Positions 1 to 8,600 of a stretch of 64,000 nt of DNA are shown here, piece by piece. The notes below the pieces were generated by a model. The model saw nothing but the letters and a program-made list of their open reading frames with translations. It made no database searches and was not told where the DNA came from. How positions within the stretch are numbered: the first letter of the stretch is position 1; each line of letters starts with the position of its first letter. The translations under genes were made by a program, and so were the position numbers. This DNA comes from Jannaschia aquimarina (GTDB taxonomy: Bacteria > Pseudomonadota > Alphaproteobacteria > Rhodobacterales > Rhodobacteraceae). The stretch is from assembly GCF_000877395.1 (NCBI RefSeq), contig NZ_JYFE01000060.1:124001-188000 (forward strand). The letters are read 5' to 3'.

Positions 1-832
1 AAAGGTCGCCGATGGCCCGGCAGAGACCTTCGATGCCGCCTCCCTGACCCGGGCGATGACCGGCCGCGACGTGGCCGAGACCCCGCCCGAGCCGCTCGAT
101 CCCTCCGCGTCGGACCTTCTTAAGGTCGAAAACCTCACGAAGGACGGCGCGTTCCGCGATGTGTCGCTGACCCTGCGCGCGGGGGAGGTGCTTGGCGTGG
201 CAGGCCTGCTCGGCTCCGGCCGGACATCGCTGGCCAAGGCGTTGTTCGGACTTGCCACCCCGGACAGCGGTCGCGTGACGCTTGACGGGACGGACGTGCC
301 GTTGGGCGACCCCATCGCGGCGGCGGGGGCCGGGATCGGCTACGTGCCGGAAGACCGCCTGACCGAGGGCCTGTTCCTGGAACAATCGATCGCGCGCAAC
401 ATCGCGGTCGGCCGGCTCGAAGCCCACGCATCCGGCGGCGTCCTGAACCTGCGCGACCTCTGGGAGGAGGCCGCCGAATGGCTGAAACGCCTGTCCGTGA
501 AAGCGCCCGACCCGCAGGCGCCGGTACGATCACTGTCCGGCGGCAATCAACAGCGTGTCGTGCTCGCACGCTGGATGGCGCGTCAGCCCCGCGTCCTGAT
601 CCTGAACGGACCGAGCGTCGGGGTGGATGTCGGCTCCAAGGCAGAGATCCACGCCATCATCTCAGACCTCGCCGCACGCGGTCTGGGCGTGATCGTCATC
701 TCCGACGACCTGCCAGAGCTTCTGGGCACCTGCCACCGCATCCTCGTCATGAAGGCTGGCGTGATTACCGACGAGGTCGCCGGCGGCGAAGGCATCACCG
801 AAGACGACCTGAGCCACAGGCTGGCCTCGTGA
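1..832 (+). CDS. Sugar ABC transporter ATP-binding protein, C-terminal half (partial)
   Basis: The open frame enters from the left edge of the window (codons in frame from base 2), so only the last 276 residues are visible. They hold the second nucleotide-binding domain of an RbsA/MglA-type double ATPase. The P-loop is a degenerate GLLGSGRTSL (Arg for Lys, usual for the second half of this family), followed by GYVPEDR, the ABC signature SLSGGNQQRV and an ISDDLPEL stretch. It would energise sugar import at the inner membrane with the two permeases that follow. The substrate cannot be read from this part; the downstream DhaK/DhaL genes suggest a sugar or polyol that is phosphorylated by a Dha-type kinase. 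Confidence 0.9.
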   Translation, partial: KVADGPAETFDAASLTRAMTGRDVAETPPEPLDPSASDLLKVENLTKDGAFRDVSLTLRAGEVLGVAGLLGSGRTSLAKALFGLATPDSGRVTLDGTDVPLGDPIAAAGAGIGYVPEDRLTEGLFLEQSIARNIAVGRLEAHASGGVLNLRDLWEEAAEWLKRLSVKAPDPQAPVRSLSGGNQQRVVLARWMARQPRVLILNGPSVGVDVGSKAEIHAIISDLAARGLGVIVISDDLPELLGTCHRILVMKAGVITDEVAGGEGITEDDLSHRLAS

Positions 833-866
833 GGATCGACATGGACCAGATACCATGGAGGCAGGC

Positions 867-1856
867 GTGAAATCATTCGACTGGGCCCGCAACGAAGTGC
901 TCGTCTTCGGTGTGATCGTCGCCTTCTGCGTGCTCGCCGCCGTGTCCGATCCGAACTTCTTGTCGATCCCGACCCTGATCGACCTGATGCGAAACGGGAT
1001 CGTTCTGGGCATCCTGGCCGTCGCCGCCATGGTGGTGCTTGTCTCTGGGGGGATCGACGTCAGCTTCACCGCCGTCGCGGCCTTTGCCATGTACACGACC
1101 ACGGTGATCCTGCGTGACGTGGCGCCCGATCTGCCCTGGCCCGTGGCCTTTGCGGTGGCGACCGCGATCGGTGCGGCGCTGGGCGCGATCAACGGTGTCC
1201 TGATCGCCGTCTTCGGCCTGCCGACCCTCATCGTGACGCTGGGCACACTGTCGGTCTTTCGCGGTTTCCTTCTGACCTTCGTGGGCACGGTCCAGATTTC
1301 AAACCTGCCATCCGGGATGCGGGACTTCAGTCGCCTGATGATGATCCGGGGGACGAACTCGGACGGCAGCTTCTATTCGCTGCCCTGGGCCTTCGCTTTC
1401 CTTGTGGCGCTGGTCATCCTGACCTGGTTCATCCTGAACCGCACCATGCTGGGCCGGTCCATCTATGCCATCGGCGGCGCCCCCGAAAGCGCGCGCCGCA
1501 TCGGGATCGACGTCACGAAGACGCAGATGTTCATCTACATCTATGTCGGTGCGTTGGCCGGATTGGCCGGGATCATCCACGCCTCGACCGCGCGCATCGC
1601 CAACCCCTTCGACCTCGTGGGCCTGGAACTGAGCGTGATCGCCGCCGTCGTCCTGGGCGGCGCACGCCTGACCGGCGGCGTCGGCACGCTGACGGGGACA
1701 TTGCTGGGGGTCGCGCTGATCGTGCTGGTCCGGAACTCTCTGATCGTGATCGGCATCCCGTCGACCTGGCAATCGGTCACGATCGGCGCGCTGATCCTTC
1801 TGGGAACCGGCCTGCCCGCCTGGCAGGCGAAACGGGCGGAGGCACGCGCCGCATGA
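867..1856 (+). CDS. Sugar ABC transporter permease (RbsC type)
   Basis: This is a hydrophobic protein of the branched-chain/ribose (BPD_transp_2) permease family with about 8-10 membrane segments. It has the family motif SGGIDVSF near residue 60 and a late GGARLTGGVGTLTGTLLG glycine-rich loop. It should form the transmembrane channel with the neighbouring permease. I prefer the GTG start at 867 because GGAGG at 857-861 sits five bases upstream; an ATG at 855 is also in frame and would add four residues. The stop overlaps the next start (ATGA), so the two permeases are probably translationally coupled. Confidence 0.9.
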   Translation: MKSFDWARNEVLVFGVIVAFCVLAAVSDPNFLSIPTLIDLMRNGIVLGILAVAAMVVLVSGGIDVSFTAVAAFAMYTTTVILRDVAPDLPWPVAFAVATAIGAALGAINGVLIAVFGLPTLIVTLGTLSVFRGFLLTFVGTVQISNLPSGMRDFSRLMMIRGTNSDGSFYSLPWAFAFLVALVILTWFILNRTMLGRSIYAIGGAPESARRIGIDVTKTQMFIYIYVGALAGLAGIIHASTARIANPFDLVGLELSVIAAVVLGGARLTGGVGTLTGTLLGVALIVLVRNSLIVIGIPSTWQSVTIGALILLGTGLPAWQAKRAEARAA

Positions 1857-2812
1857 GCCGCATCCTGCATTCCACCGAAGGGCGCCTGGCCCTGATCACG
1901 ATAGTGGTCTTCGTGCTGATGGCGGCGCTTTCGCCCGAACGGTTCCTGTCGCCTCAGAACCTCACCTCTATGGCGTTCCAGTTTCCCGAATTCGCCATCC
2001 TCGCGCTTGCGGTTGCCGTGGCGATGCTGACGGGCGGCATCGACCTGTCCGTGGTCGGGGCGGCCAACCTGTCGGCGGTCGTCGCCGCCCTGTTCATGGC
2101 GAACGTCGTCGGGGCCGATGGCGGCGCGGGGATGGTCGCGCTCGCCTTCGTCATGGCTCTGTGCGTCGGACTGGTCGCGGGTCTGTTCAACGGGGTCCTC
2201 GTGGCCACGCTGGGCCTGCCGCCGATCTTGGCGACGCTCGGGTCGGGCCTGATCTTCACCGGGTTTGCCATCGCGATGACGGGGGGCAGCGCGGTCATGG
2301 GCCTGCCGTCCGCGGCGGCGTGGATCGGAAACGGGACGATCCTGTGGATCCCCGTTCCGCTGGTCGTCTTCGCCCTGCTCGCCGCGGCGCTCGGCTGGCT
2401 GATGTCGCGCACGTCCTTCGGGCTCAAGACGCGGATGTTCGGCGCGAACCCGCTGGCCGCGCGCTATGCGGCGATGGATACCGGCGCCGTGCTGATCAAG
2501 CTCTATGCGCTCTGCGGGATGCTGTCGGCGGTGGCGGGCTTCATCGTCATGTCGCGCGCCAACTCCGCCAAGGCGGATTACGGGTCGAGCTACCTGCTGC
2601 TGGCCGTGCTCATCGCGGTGCTGGGCGGCGTGAACCCCTATGGAGGCTACGGCCGGATCATCGGGGTCGTGCTGGCCGTGCTGTCGATGCAGTTCCTGAG
2701 CTCGGGCCTGAACCTTCTCGGCGTCACCAATTTCGCGCGGGAGATGATCTGGGGCGCGCTTCTGATCGCGGTGATGCTGATCAATACACTCGCCAAACGG
2801 AGGACATCATGA
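1853..2812 (+). CDS. Sugar ABC transporter permease (RbsC type), second subunit
   Basis: This 319-residue permease is of the same family as the preceding gene, with the TGGIDLSVVGAANL motif near residue 60 and a GGVNPYGGYG loop near the C-terminus. Two different permeases following one double ATPase suggest a heterodimeric channel, as in autoinducer-2-like, rhamnose-type or erythritol-type importers. It starts by ATGA overlap with the upstream permease and ends in the start of dhaK with another ATGA overlap, so it belongs to a tight operon of transporter plus kinase. No binding protein gene is visible; it may lie left of the window. Confidence 0.9.
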   Translation: MSRILHSTEGRLALITIVVFVLMAALSPERFLSPQNLTSMAFQFPEFAILALAVAVAMLTGGIDLSVVGAANLSAVVAALFMANVVGADGGAGMVALAFVMALCVGLVAGLFNGVLVATLGLPPILATLGSGLIFTGFAIAMTGGSAVMGLPSAAAWIGNGTILWIPVPLVVFALLAAALGWLMSRTSFGLKTRMFGANPLAARYAAMDTGAVLIKLYALCGMLSAVAGFIVMSRANSAKADYGSSYLLLAVLIAVLGGVNPYGGYGRIIGVVLAVLSMQFLSSGLNLLGVTNFAREMIWGALLIAVMLINTLAKRRTS

Positions 2813-3810
2813 AGAAGATCCTGAACGATCCGGAAAGCTACGTCGACGAGATGCTGGACGGCCTTTGCGCTGCGCATCCGGAATTCTACCGGCTGGTGGG
2901 CGAGGACAAGCGCGCCGTCGCCCGCGCGACGCCGGGGGCCGAAGGCAAGGTCGGCATCGTGACCGGAGGCGGCTCGGGGCACCTGCCGGTCTTCACCGGA
3001 TATGTCGGACCGGGCCTCTTGGATGCCTGCGCCATCGGCCAGGTCTTCGCCTCTCCGTCGGCCGAGCAGATGGCGGACGCAATCCGCGCTGCGGACCGGG
3101 GCGCGGGCGTGCTGCGCCTGTATGGGAACTACGGCGGCGACGTCATGAATTTCGACATGGCGGGCGACCTGGTCGAGATGGACGATATCGAGACGACCAC
3201 CGTCCTTTTGGCGGATGATGTCGCCTCGGCCCCGCCAGAGGAGGCCGACAAGCGGCGCGGCGTGGCCGGCATGGTCTATGCCTTCAAGATCGCAGGCGCC
3301 GCCGCAGAGGCCGGCAAGGACCTGACAGATGTCACCCGCATCGCCCAGAAGGCCGCCGATGCCTGCCGCTCCGTTGGGGCGGCCCTGTCGCCCTGCACCG
3401 TTCCGCAGGCCGGAAAACCGACCTTCGAAATCGCCGAGGACGAGATGGAGATGGGCATGGGCATCCATGGGGAGCCCGGCGTCTGGCGCGACAAACTCAA
3501 GCCCGCCGACGAGATCGCCGAAGAGATGATGGACCGCCTGCTGGCCGATATCGAGGTCGCATCGGGCGACCGCGTGTCGATCATGGTCAACTCGCTGGGC
3601 GCGACGCCGCCAGAGGAGCTGTATATCCTCTACCGCATCGTCAAGAAGCGGCTGGACGGTGCGGGCGCGGACATCGTCATGCCACTGGTCGGTCGTTACG
3701 CCACATCGATGGAAATGGCGGGCGTTAGCTTCACGCTCTGCAAGCTGGACGAGGAATTGGAGGGATATCTCAAGGCACCGTGCGACTGCGCGTTCTGGAC
3801 GGTCAAATGA
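2809..3810 (+). CDS. dhaK: Dihydroxyacetone-kinase-like subunit DhaK
   Basis: This 333-residue protein matches the substrate-binding DhaK family. It has GGGSGHLP near residue 50 (GGGSGHEP in the classical enzyme) and GMGIHGEPG near residue 220, whose His is the residue that binds the substrate carbonyl covalently in DhaK. With DhaL it would phosphorylate a short keto-sugar such as dihydroxyacetone or erythrulose. The ATG at 2809 overlaps the permease stop and has GGAGG just upstream (2800-2804). Coupling to a ribose-type importer rather than to phosphotransferase genes argues for an ATP-dependent kinase acting on an imported tetrose, polyol or ketose; the exact substrate is inference. Confidence 0.9.
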   Translation: MKKILNDPESYVDEMLDGLCAAHPEFYRLVGEDKRAVARATPGAEGKVGIVTGGGSGHLPVFTGYVGPGLLDACAIGQVFASPSAEQMADAIRAADRGAGVLRLYGNYGGDVMNFDMAGDLVEMDDIETTTVLLADDVASAPPEEADKRRGVAGMVYAFKIAGAAAEAGKDLTDVTRIAQKAADACRSVGAALSPCTVPQAGKPTFEIAEDEMEMGMGIHGEPGVWRDKLKPADEIAEEMMDRLLADIEVASGDRVSIMVNSLGATPPEELYILYRIVKKRLDGAGADIVMPLVGRYATSMEMAGVSFTLCKLDEELEGYLKAPCDCAFWTVK

Positions 3811-4409
3811 TCGGTGTCGACGATCTGCGCGCAGCCGCTGCACGCCTTAAGGACGCGATGGAGCAGGAATTCGATGCCCTCAATGCGGCCGACGGCAAGC
3901 TGGGCGACGGCGATCTGGGCGTCACCATGCGCAGCGGCGCGCGCGAGGTGGCGGCGCGGACGGATCAGATGCCGGACGACGATTTCGGCATGGCGCTGAT
4001 GAATGCGGCCCAGGCCTTCACCAAGGTCTCTTCCTCCTCGTATGGGACGCTTCTGGCAACCGGCCTGATGGCGGCCGCGAAGGAGACTAGGGGCAAGGCA
4101 AGCGTCGAACCCTCGAAGGTCGCGGCCCTGATCGCCGCCGCGCGGGACAAGATGATGGCCCGCGGCAAGGCGGAGCTTGGGAACAAGACCGTGCTCGACA
4201 GCCTGCACGCGATGGTCGGCGCGCTGGAAGGCGCGGACGACCCCGCCGCCGCGGCCGTCACGGCCTGCCGCGACGCGCAACAGGCTTTCCGCGACAAGCC
4301 CGCCCAGATCGGCCGCGCCCGCATCTTCGCCGAAAAGTCGGTGGGAATGGACGATCCGGGCATGCTGGCGATGACCCGGATCGTCGAGGCGGTGACGGGG
4401 CGCAAGTAA
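3807..4409 (+). CDS. dhaL: Dihydroxyacetone-kinase-like subunit DhaL
   Basis: This 200-residue protein is the all-helical nucleotide-binding partner of DhaK. The N-terminal GKLGDGDLGVTM matches the Mg-nucleotide loop (GDGDHG in classical DhaL), keeping the three Asp positions but with Leu where His is usual. KVSSSSYGTL near residue 75 is the second conserved loop. It starts by ATGA overlap with dhaK and ends the operon. No DhaM or other phosphotransferase protein is present, which fits an ATP-using kinase of the Mycobacterium/rhizobial tetritol type better than the E. coli system. Confidence 0.88.
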   Translation: MIGVDDLRAAAARLKDAMEQEFDALNAADGKLGDGDLGVTMRSGAREVAARTDQMPDDDFGMALMNAAQAFTKVSSSSYGTLLATGLMAAAKETRGKASVEPSKVAALIAAARDKMMARGKAELGNKTVLDSLHAMVGALEGADDPAAAAVTACRDAQQAFRDKPAQIGRARIFAEKSVGMDDPGMLAMTRIVEAVTGRK

Positions 4410-4432
4410 CCGCTCGGCCGTCCCCGGAGGGA

Positions 4433-5506
4433 TCAGTCGGAATACCCCTCCAACCCATCGACCTTCTGGCCACGATGCAGCGCCCAGTCCGCGTCCGAGA
4501 AGCGCGGCTTCGCGAACTGATGCTGGTGCCAGTAGGGGTAGATCAGCGGCGGACGCGAGACCTCGTCCAGCTTGGTGACATCCTCTTCGCTCAGCTTCAG
4601 GTCGCAGGCTGCCAGCGTCTGGGCGAACTGGTCCTCCGTGCGTCCGCCGACCACCAGAGTCGCGACGGCGGGCCGCTGCAAAAGCCACGCCAGTGCGACC
4701 TGAGCCGGGGGCACGCCGTGCCCCTCGGCGACATCACGGAGCACGTCCACGATCCGCCACAGGCGATCCCAGTCGCGGATGGGCGGCTCTGTCCATCCGC
4801 TTTCCTGCCGCGACCCTTCGGCAAAGCCCTCCCGCGTGTGCTTTCCCGTCAGAAGGCCCGCGACCAGGGGCGACCAGATCATCACGCCGATTCCCTGATC
4901 GACGGAGAGAGGTAGCAGTTCGTATTCGGACTCGCGCGCCTCCAGCGTGTAGTGGATCTGCTGCGCGGTAAACCGTTCCAGCCCGCCGGCCCCACTTGCC
5001 ATCAGACCCTTCATCACCTGCCATCCGGACCAGTTCGAGCAGCCGAAATACCGCACCTTGCCGTGCTTCACGAGGATATCGAGCGCCGCCATCGCCTCCT
5101 CGACCGGCGTCCGCCCGTCCCATTCGTGCATGAGGTAGATGTCGATGTGGTCTCGGCGCAGGCGTTTCAACGACCGCTCGCATTCGCGGATCAGGTGCCA
5201 GCGGCTGATGCCTTCATCATTCGGTCCGTCGCCGATCCGCATCCGCGCCTTCGAGCAGATGAGCGTGTCGGGATCGCGCGTCGCCATGACCTCGCCCACG
5301 ATCTCTTCGGACAGGCCCAGCGAGTACATGTTGGCCGTGTCGATCAGGTTGACCCCCCGATCCAGGCAGGCATCGACCAGGCGGCCGGCGCTGGCTACGT
5401 CCGCGGAACCAACCATGCCGAAATCGCCTCGGCCACCGAAGGTGAAGGTCCCCATCGCAAGCGCCGAAACACGCAGCCCGGATCGGCCCAGATAACGATA
5501 TTCCAT
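4433..5506 (-). CDS. Aldo/keto reductase
   Basis: This 357-residue TIM-barrel oxidoreductase has the family hallmarks: MEYRYLGRSGLRVSALAMGT at the start, the catalytic Asp and Tyr region in NLIDTANMYSLGLSEE, a central YLMHEWDG, and PPAQVALAWLLQRPAVATLVVGG near the C-terminus, which forms part of the NADP site. It would reduce or oxidise a sugar aldehyde with NADP(H) in the cytoplasm. It is convergent with dhaL, 23 bases away, and may handle the same substrate class. GGGAGG eight bases upstream supports the ATG chosen. Confidence 0.88.
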   Translation of the reverse strand: MEYRYLGRSGLRVSALAMGTFTFGGRGDFGMVGSADVASAGRLVDACLDRGVNLIDTANMYSLGLSEEIVGEVMATRDPDTLICSKARMRIGDGPNDEGISRWHLIRECERSLKRLRRDHIDIYLMHEWDGRTPVEEAMAALDILVKHGKVRYFGCSNWSGWQVMKGLMASGAGGLERFTAQQIHYTLEARESEYELLPLSVDQGIGVMIWSPLVAGLLTGKHTREGFAEGSRQESGWTEPPIRDWDRLWRIVDVLRDVAEGHGVPPAQVALAWLLQRPAVATLVVGGRTEDQFAQTLAACDLKLSEEDVTKLDEVSRPPLIYPYWHQHQFAKPRFSDADWALHRGQKVDGLEGYSD

Positions 5507-5596
5507 GTCATGTTCCTCCCGCCTTCATCCTGACGCGGGGGGAAGCGAGAGGGCAAGCGTCAAGGGGCGGACACCTTTCGGCGCCCGCCCCAATGG

Positions 5597-7165
5597 TCAG
5601 AGGTTTCCGGCCGACATCTCGCTGGCGATATGGTCCGCCTGACGGATCGCCAGCGCGACGATCGTGAGCGTCGGATTCTCGGCCGCACCGGTCGTGAACT
5701 GGGACCCGTCCGACACGAACAGGTTCGCGATGTCGTGCGTCTGCCCCCAACGGTTGACGACGCCGTCCTCGGGCCTTTCCGACATGCGGTTGGTGCCGAG
5801 GTTGTGCGTCGACGGATAGGGCGGCGTCGGCATCGTCCGGGTCGCCCCCATCGCATCGTAGATCGCGGCCCCCTGACGATAGGCGTGATCGCGCATCGCG
5901 ATATCGTTGGGATGATCGGAATAGTGGACGTTCGCCACCTTCAGACCCCACTGATCCTCTGCATCGGACAGCGTCACGCGGTTGTCCGCCTGCGGCATGT
6001 CCTCTCCGACGATCCACATGCCGGCCATGTTCTCGTACTGGTCCAGTGCCGAGGTGAATTCCCGGCCCCATGCACCCGGATCGAGGAACGCCGCCATGAA
6101 GGGAAGACCCAGACTCAGGGTTTCCAGCTCGTACCCGCCGACGAAGCCCCGGGACGGATCGTGCTTGGACTCGTCGGCGACGATCCCCGCCATCGTGGTA
6201 CCGCGCCACATCCGGACCGGTTTGTCGAAGATCCCATAGACCGAGCCGGTGAGGTGGCGCATGTAGTGCCGCCCGACGTGACCCGACGAGTTGCCCAGAC
6301 CATCGGGGAACATCGACGAAGCCGAGTTCAGCAGAAGTCGCGGGCTCTCGAACGAATTGCCGGCGACCGCGACGATCCGGGCGGCCTGGAAGTTCAGGTT
6401 GCCGTCTTCGTCGAAATACTCGACGCCAGTCACCTTGCCACTGTCGTCATGCAGGATCCGCGCGACATGGGCCTTTTCACGGACCTCCAGATTGCCCGTC
6501 GCCTCGCCGTCGGGGATGTCCGTGTAGGCCGCCGACCACTTGGCGCCCCATTTGCATCCCTGAAAGCAGAATCCCGTCTGCTGGCACTTGATCCGGTCGC
6601 CGTCATCGGTGGACTGGATCGCCATGCGGCCGGTATGGACCTCTTCGTAGCCCAGCTTGCGCGCGCCCGCTTCGAACACCTTGAAGTTGTTGTTGCCCGG
6701 CAGCCCGGGACGATCGCCGGTGCGCGTGACGCCCAGCTTCGCCTCGGCCAAGTCGTACCACGGCGCCATCTCCTCGGCGTCGATCGGCCAGTCGAGCAGG
6801 GTCGCGCCATCGACCGCGCCGTAATTGGTCAGCGCCTTCCATTCGTGAGGCTGGAACCGGATCGACGCGCCAGCCCAGTGGGTCGTCGTGCCGCCCACCG
6901 CCTTCACGATCCAGGCTGGCAACCCCGAGAAGTCCTTGGCCACCCGCCAATCACCGGACGTGGTCCGTGTGTCCGTCCAGGCCAGCTGGCCGAAGCTGTC
7001 CCATTCGTCGTTGACGTAATCCTCGGGCAGGTAGCGCCCGCCCGCTTCCAGCGCGACGACGCTGACGCCCCGCTGGGCCAGTTCGTTGGCCAGCACGCCA
7101 CCGCCTGCGCCGGTGCCGATGACGACGACCACGCTGTCGTCGGTGAGTTCAAAAGGTGCAGTCAT
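5597..7165 (-). CDS. GMC family FAD-dependent oxidoreductase
   Basis: This 522-residue flavoprotein has an N-terminal Rossmann motif GTGAGGGVLANELAQRG (residues about 15-30), a middle VGGTTTHWAGAS flavin-contact segment, and the C-terminal NLFVSDGSQFTTGAAENPTLTIVALAIR with the GMC signature. This is the catalytic subunit architecture of gluconate, fructose or other polyol dehydrogenases. The upstream partner encodes a Tat-exported small subunit, so this flavoprotein is probably carried to the periplasm as a complex. The start at 7165 has GGGGGAC upstream and lies 13 bases after the small-subunit stop. No cytochrome c subunit is nearby. Confidence 0.9.
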   Translation of the reverse strand: MTAPFELTDDSVVVVIGTGAGGGVLANELAQRGVSVVALEAGGRYLPEDYVNDEWDSFGQLAWTDTRTTSGDWRVAKDFSGLPAWIVKAVGGTTTHWAGASIRFQPHEWKALTNYGAVDGATLLDWPIDAEEMAPWYDLAEAKLGVTRTGDRPGLPGNNNFKVFEAGARKLGYEEVHTGRMAIQSTDDGDRIKCQQTGFCFQGCKWGAKWSAAYTDIPDGEATGNLEVREKAHVARILHDDSGKVTGVEYFDEDGNLNFQAARIVAVAGNSFESPRLLLNSASSMFPDGLGNSSGHVGRHYMRHLTGSVYGIFDKPVRMWRGTTMAGIVADESKHDPSRGFVGGYELETLSLGLPFMAAFLDPGAWGREFTSALDQYENMAGMWIVGEDMPQADNRVTLSDAEDQWGLKVANVHYSDHPNDIAMRDHAYRQGAAIYDAMGATRTMPTPPYPSTHNLGTNRMSERPEDGVVNRWGQTHDIANLFVSDGSQFTTGAAENPTLTIVALAIRQADHIASEMSAGNL

Positions 7166-7178
7166 GTCCCGGTCCCCC

Positions 7179-7709
7179 TCACCCGATCCACGTGATGTCG
7201 TCGAAGCCGCGGTCGATGTAGCCGCCATGCTCATAGGAGGAGCCCTCGTAGCCGAAGATCGGCCACACCTCCTTCTGATTGTAGAGACCGGTCACGAGAC
7301 CGCCGCGCACGGTCTGGAAGAAATCGTCATCCTCCATCGAGCGCAGCACGTCGACGCGGTCCCTCTCCCAGCCGATATCGAGGTAGTCTTCGCCCTTCAT
7401 CTCGCGGGACCGCTGGTTCAGCGCGCGGATGCCGGCCTCGGCCATCTCGGCCTTGTCCTGCACGTCGTAGCTCTTGACCGCGCGCACGTAGAATTCGTCC
7501 GCGACACGGTCATGGGGATAGATGTCGCGCGCCATCTGGATGAGCGTCGCGAAATCCTCGGGCTTCATGGCCACCATCTCGGTGGCCCAATCGGCCTTCG
7601 CCGCCGTCACGTAGCCGTTGCCGATCACGAAGGCCCCCAAAGCCGTCGCGCCCGTCAGCAGCTGCCTGCGGGTCATCCGCCGCATGTCTGTCAGAGTATC
7701 CAAAGCCAT
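7179..7709 (-). CDS. Gluconate 2-dehydrogenase subunit 3 family protein (Tat-exported)
   Basis: This 176-residue protein carries a twin-arginine-type leader (MTRRQLLTGATALGAF) and then the subunit-3 domain with FATLIQMARDIYPHD and FFQTVRGGLVTGLYNQKEVWPIFGYEGSS. In known dehydrogenases this small subunit escorts the GMC flavoprotein through the Tat pathway. It lies directly upstream of the GMC gene in the same orientation. The usual third component, a multihaem cytochrome c, is missing from the window, so the electron acceptor is unknown. The nearer Met at about residue 9 or 12 could be the true start without changing the leader. Confidence 0.88.
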   Translation of the reverse strand: MALDTLTDMRRMTRRQLLTGATALGAFVIGNGYVTAAKADWATEMVAMKPEDFATLIQMARDIYPHDRVADEFYVRAVKSYDVQDKAEMAEAGIRALNQRSREMKGEDYLDIGWERDRVDVLRSMEDDDFFQTVRGGLVTGLYNQKEVWPIFGYEGSSYEHGGYIDRGFDDITWIG

Positions 7710-7764
7710 GTCCTCCCTTGGCTTCCTTTGCGTGTGGCGGGGCCCCTCCTCCGAGCCCTGCCGC

Positions 7765-8160
7765 TCACTTGAACCGGCCCGACCGCTCCAGAACCTCGAT
7801 CTGGTAGCCGTCCGGGTCGGCGATGAAGAAGAAGCGTCCGACCAGCGTCCCGCCGGGCGCGAATTCGACGATCTTGCGCGGTTCGAGACCGGCCTCGGTC
7901 ACGCGCGTATGCTCCGCTTCCAGATCCGCGACGGACACGGCGAGATGGCCGTATCCGTCCCCCAGATCGTAGGGTTCGGTCCGGCCCTTGTTGACCGTGA
8001 GTTCGACCTCGAAGTCGCTCTCCGGGTTGGAGAGGTAGACCAGCGTGAAGTCGTCGAAGTCGAGCCTGTCCGCGACCTCCAGGCCGAAGGCCGTCCGGTA
8101 GAACTCGACCGAGCGCGCCTCGTCGAGCACGCGCACCATGCTGTGAATTGCCTTCGCCAT
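7765..8160 (-). CDS. gloA: Glyoxalase I-like VOC protein
   Basis: This 131-residue vicinal-oxygen-chelate protein has two repeats with metal-ligand positions matching glyoxalase I: His in IHSMVRV, Glu in FEVELT, His in GYGHLAVSV and Glu in YQIEVLE. It would convert the methylglyoxal-glutathione adduct to lactoylglutathione. It is upstream of the GMC/subunit-3 pair on the same strand, 55 bases apart. Methylglyoxal arises from triose phosphates, so proximity to a Dha-type kinase makes sense, but other VOC activities cannot be excluded. Confidence 0.78.
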   Translation of the reverse strand: MAKAIHSMVRVLDEARSVEFYRTAFGLEVADRLDFDDFTLVYLSNPESDFEVELTVNKGRTEPYDLGDGYGHLAVSVADLEAEHTRVTEAGLEPRKIVEFAPGGTLVGRFFFIADPDGYQIEVLERSGRFK

Positions 8161-8230
8161 CTGTCCTCCCCTGGCGTCGCCTGTCCGGGGAGTTTGACCG
8201 ATCCTGCAGGGCCGTGGTGGTAGCGGGTTA

Positions 8231-8521
8231 CTACGCGGCCTCGGAATCCCTACGACCTTGGTCGGTCCCTTCGAGGTAGATCAGGCAGGACGACCGCAGG
8301 ACGGACGTGAAGTTCCTGGGCACGTTCCGATCGCCCGAAGCCTCTCGATGGAGGGTCGCGATCAGGTCGTTCAACGTGCGTCCTTCCGACTGGGCCATCC
8401 GCTCCAGCACATCCCAGAACGCGTTCTCGAGGCGGATGCTCGTGCTGTAGCCGTCGATCCGCAGGCTACGGGAAGTCAGTTCGTACCTCTTCGGATCCTG
8501 CCGTGCATAGATCTCACACAT
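8231..8521 (-). CDS. Ribbon-helix-helix domain protein
   Basis: This 96-residue protein has an RHH_4-type core: LTSRSLRIDGYSTSIRLENAFWDVLERMAQSEGRTLNDLIATL, with a beta strand followed by two helices as in small Arc/MetJ-type DNA-binding proteins. The start at 8521 is chosen because GGAGGAGG lies upstream and the domain begins shortly after; the open frame continues upstream only as low-quality shadow sequence. It may regulate the adjacent RND efflux operon or act elsewhere; no partner toxin gene is present. Confidence 0.75.
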   Translation of the reverse strand: MCEIYARQDPKRYELTSRSLRIDGYSTSIRLENAFWDVLERMAQSEGRTLNDLIATLHREASGDRNVPRNFTSVLRSSCLIYLEGTDQGRRDSEAA

Positions 8522-8600
8522 GCGCCCCTCCTCCTCTGGCGGTGTCCCAGCCGCCCCTCGAAGGTAGCACGGCGATCCCGCTCGCGTCGATTGCGGCGCA

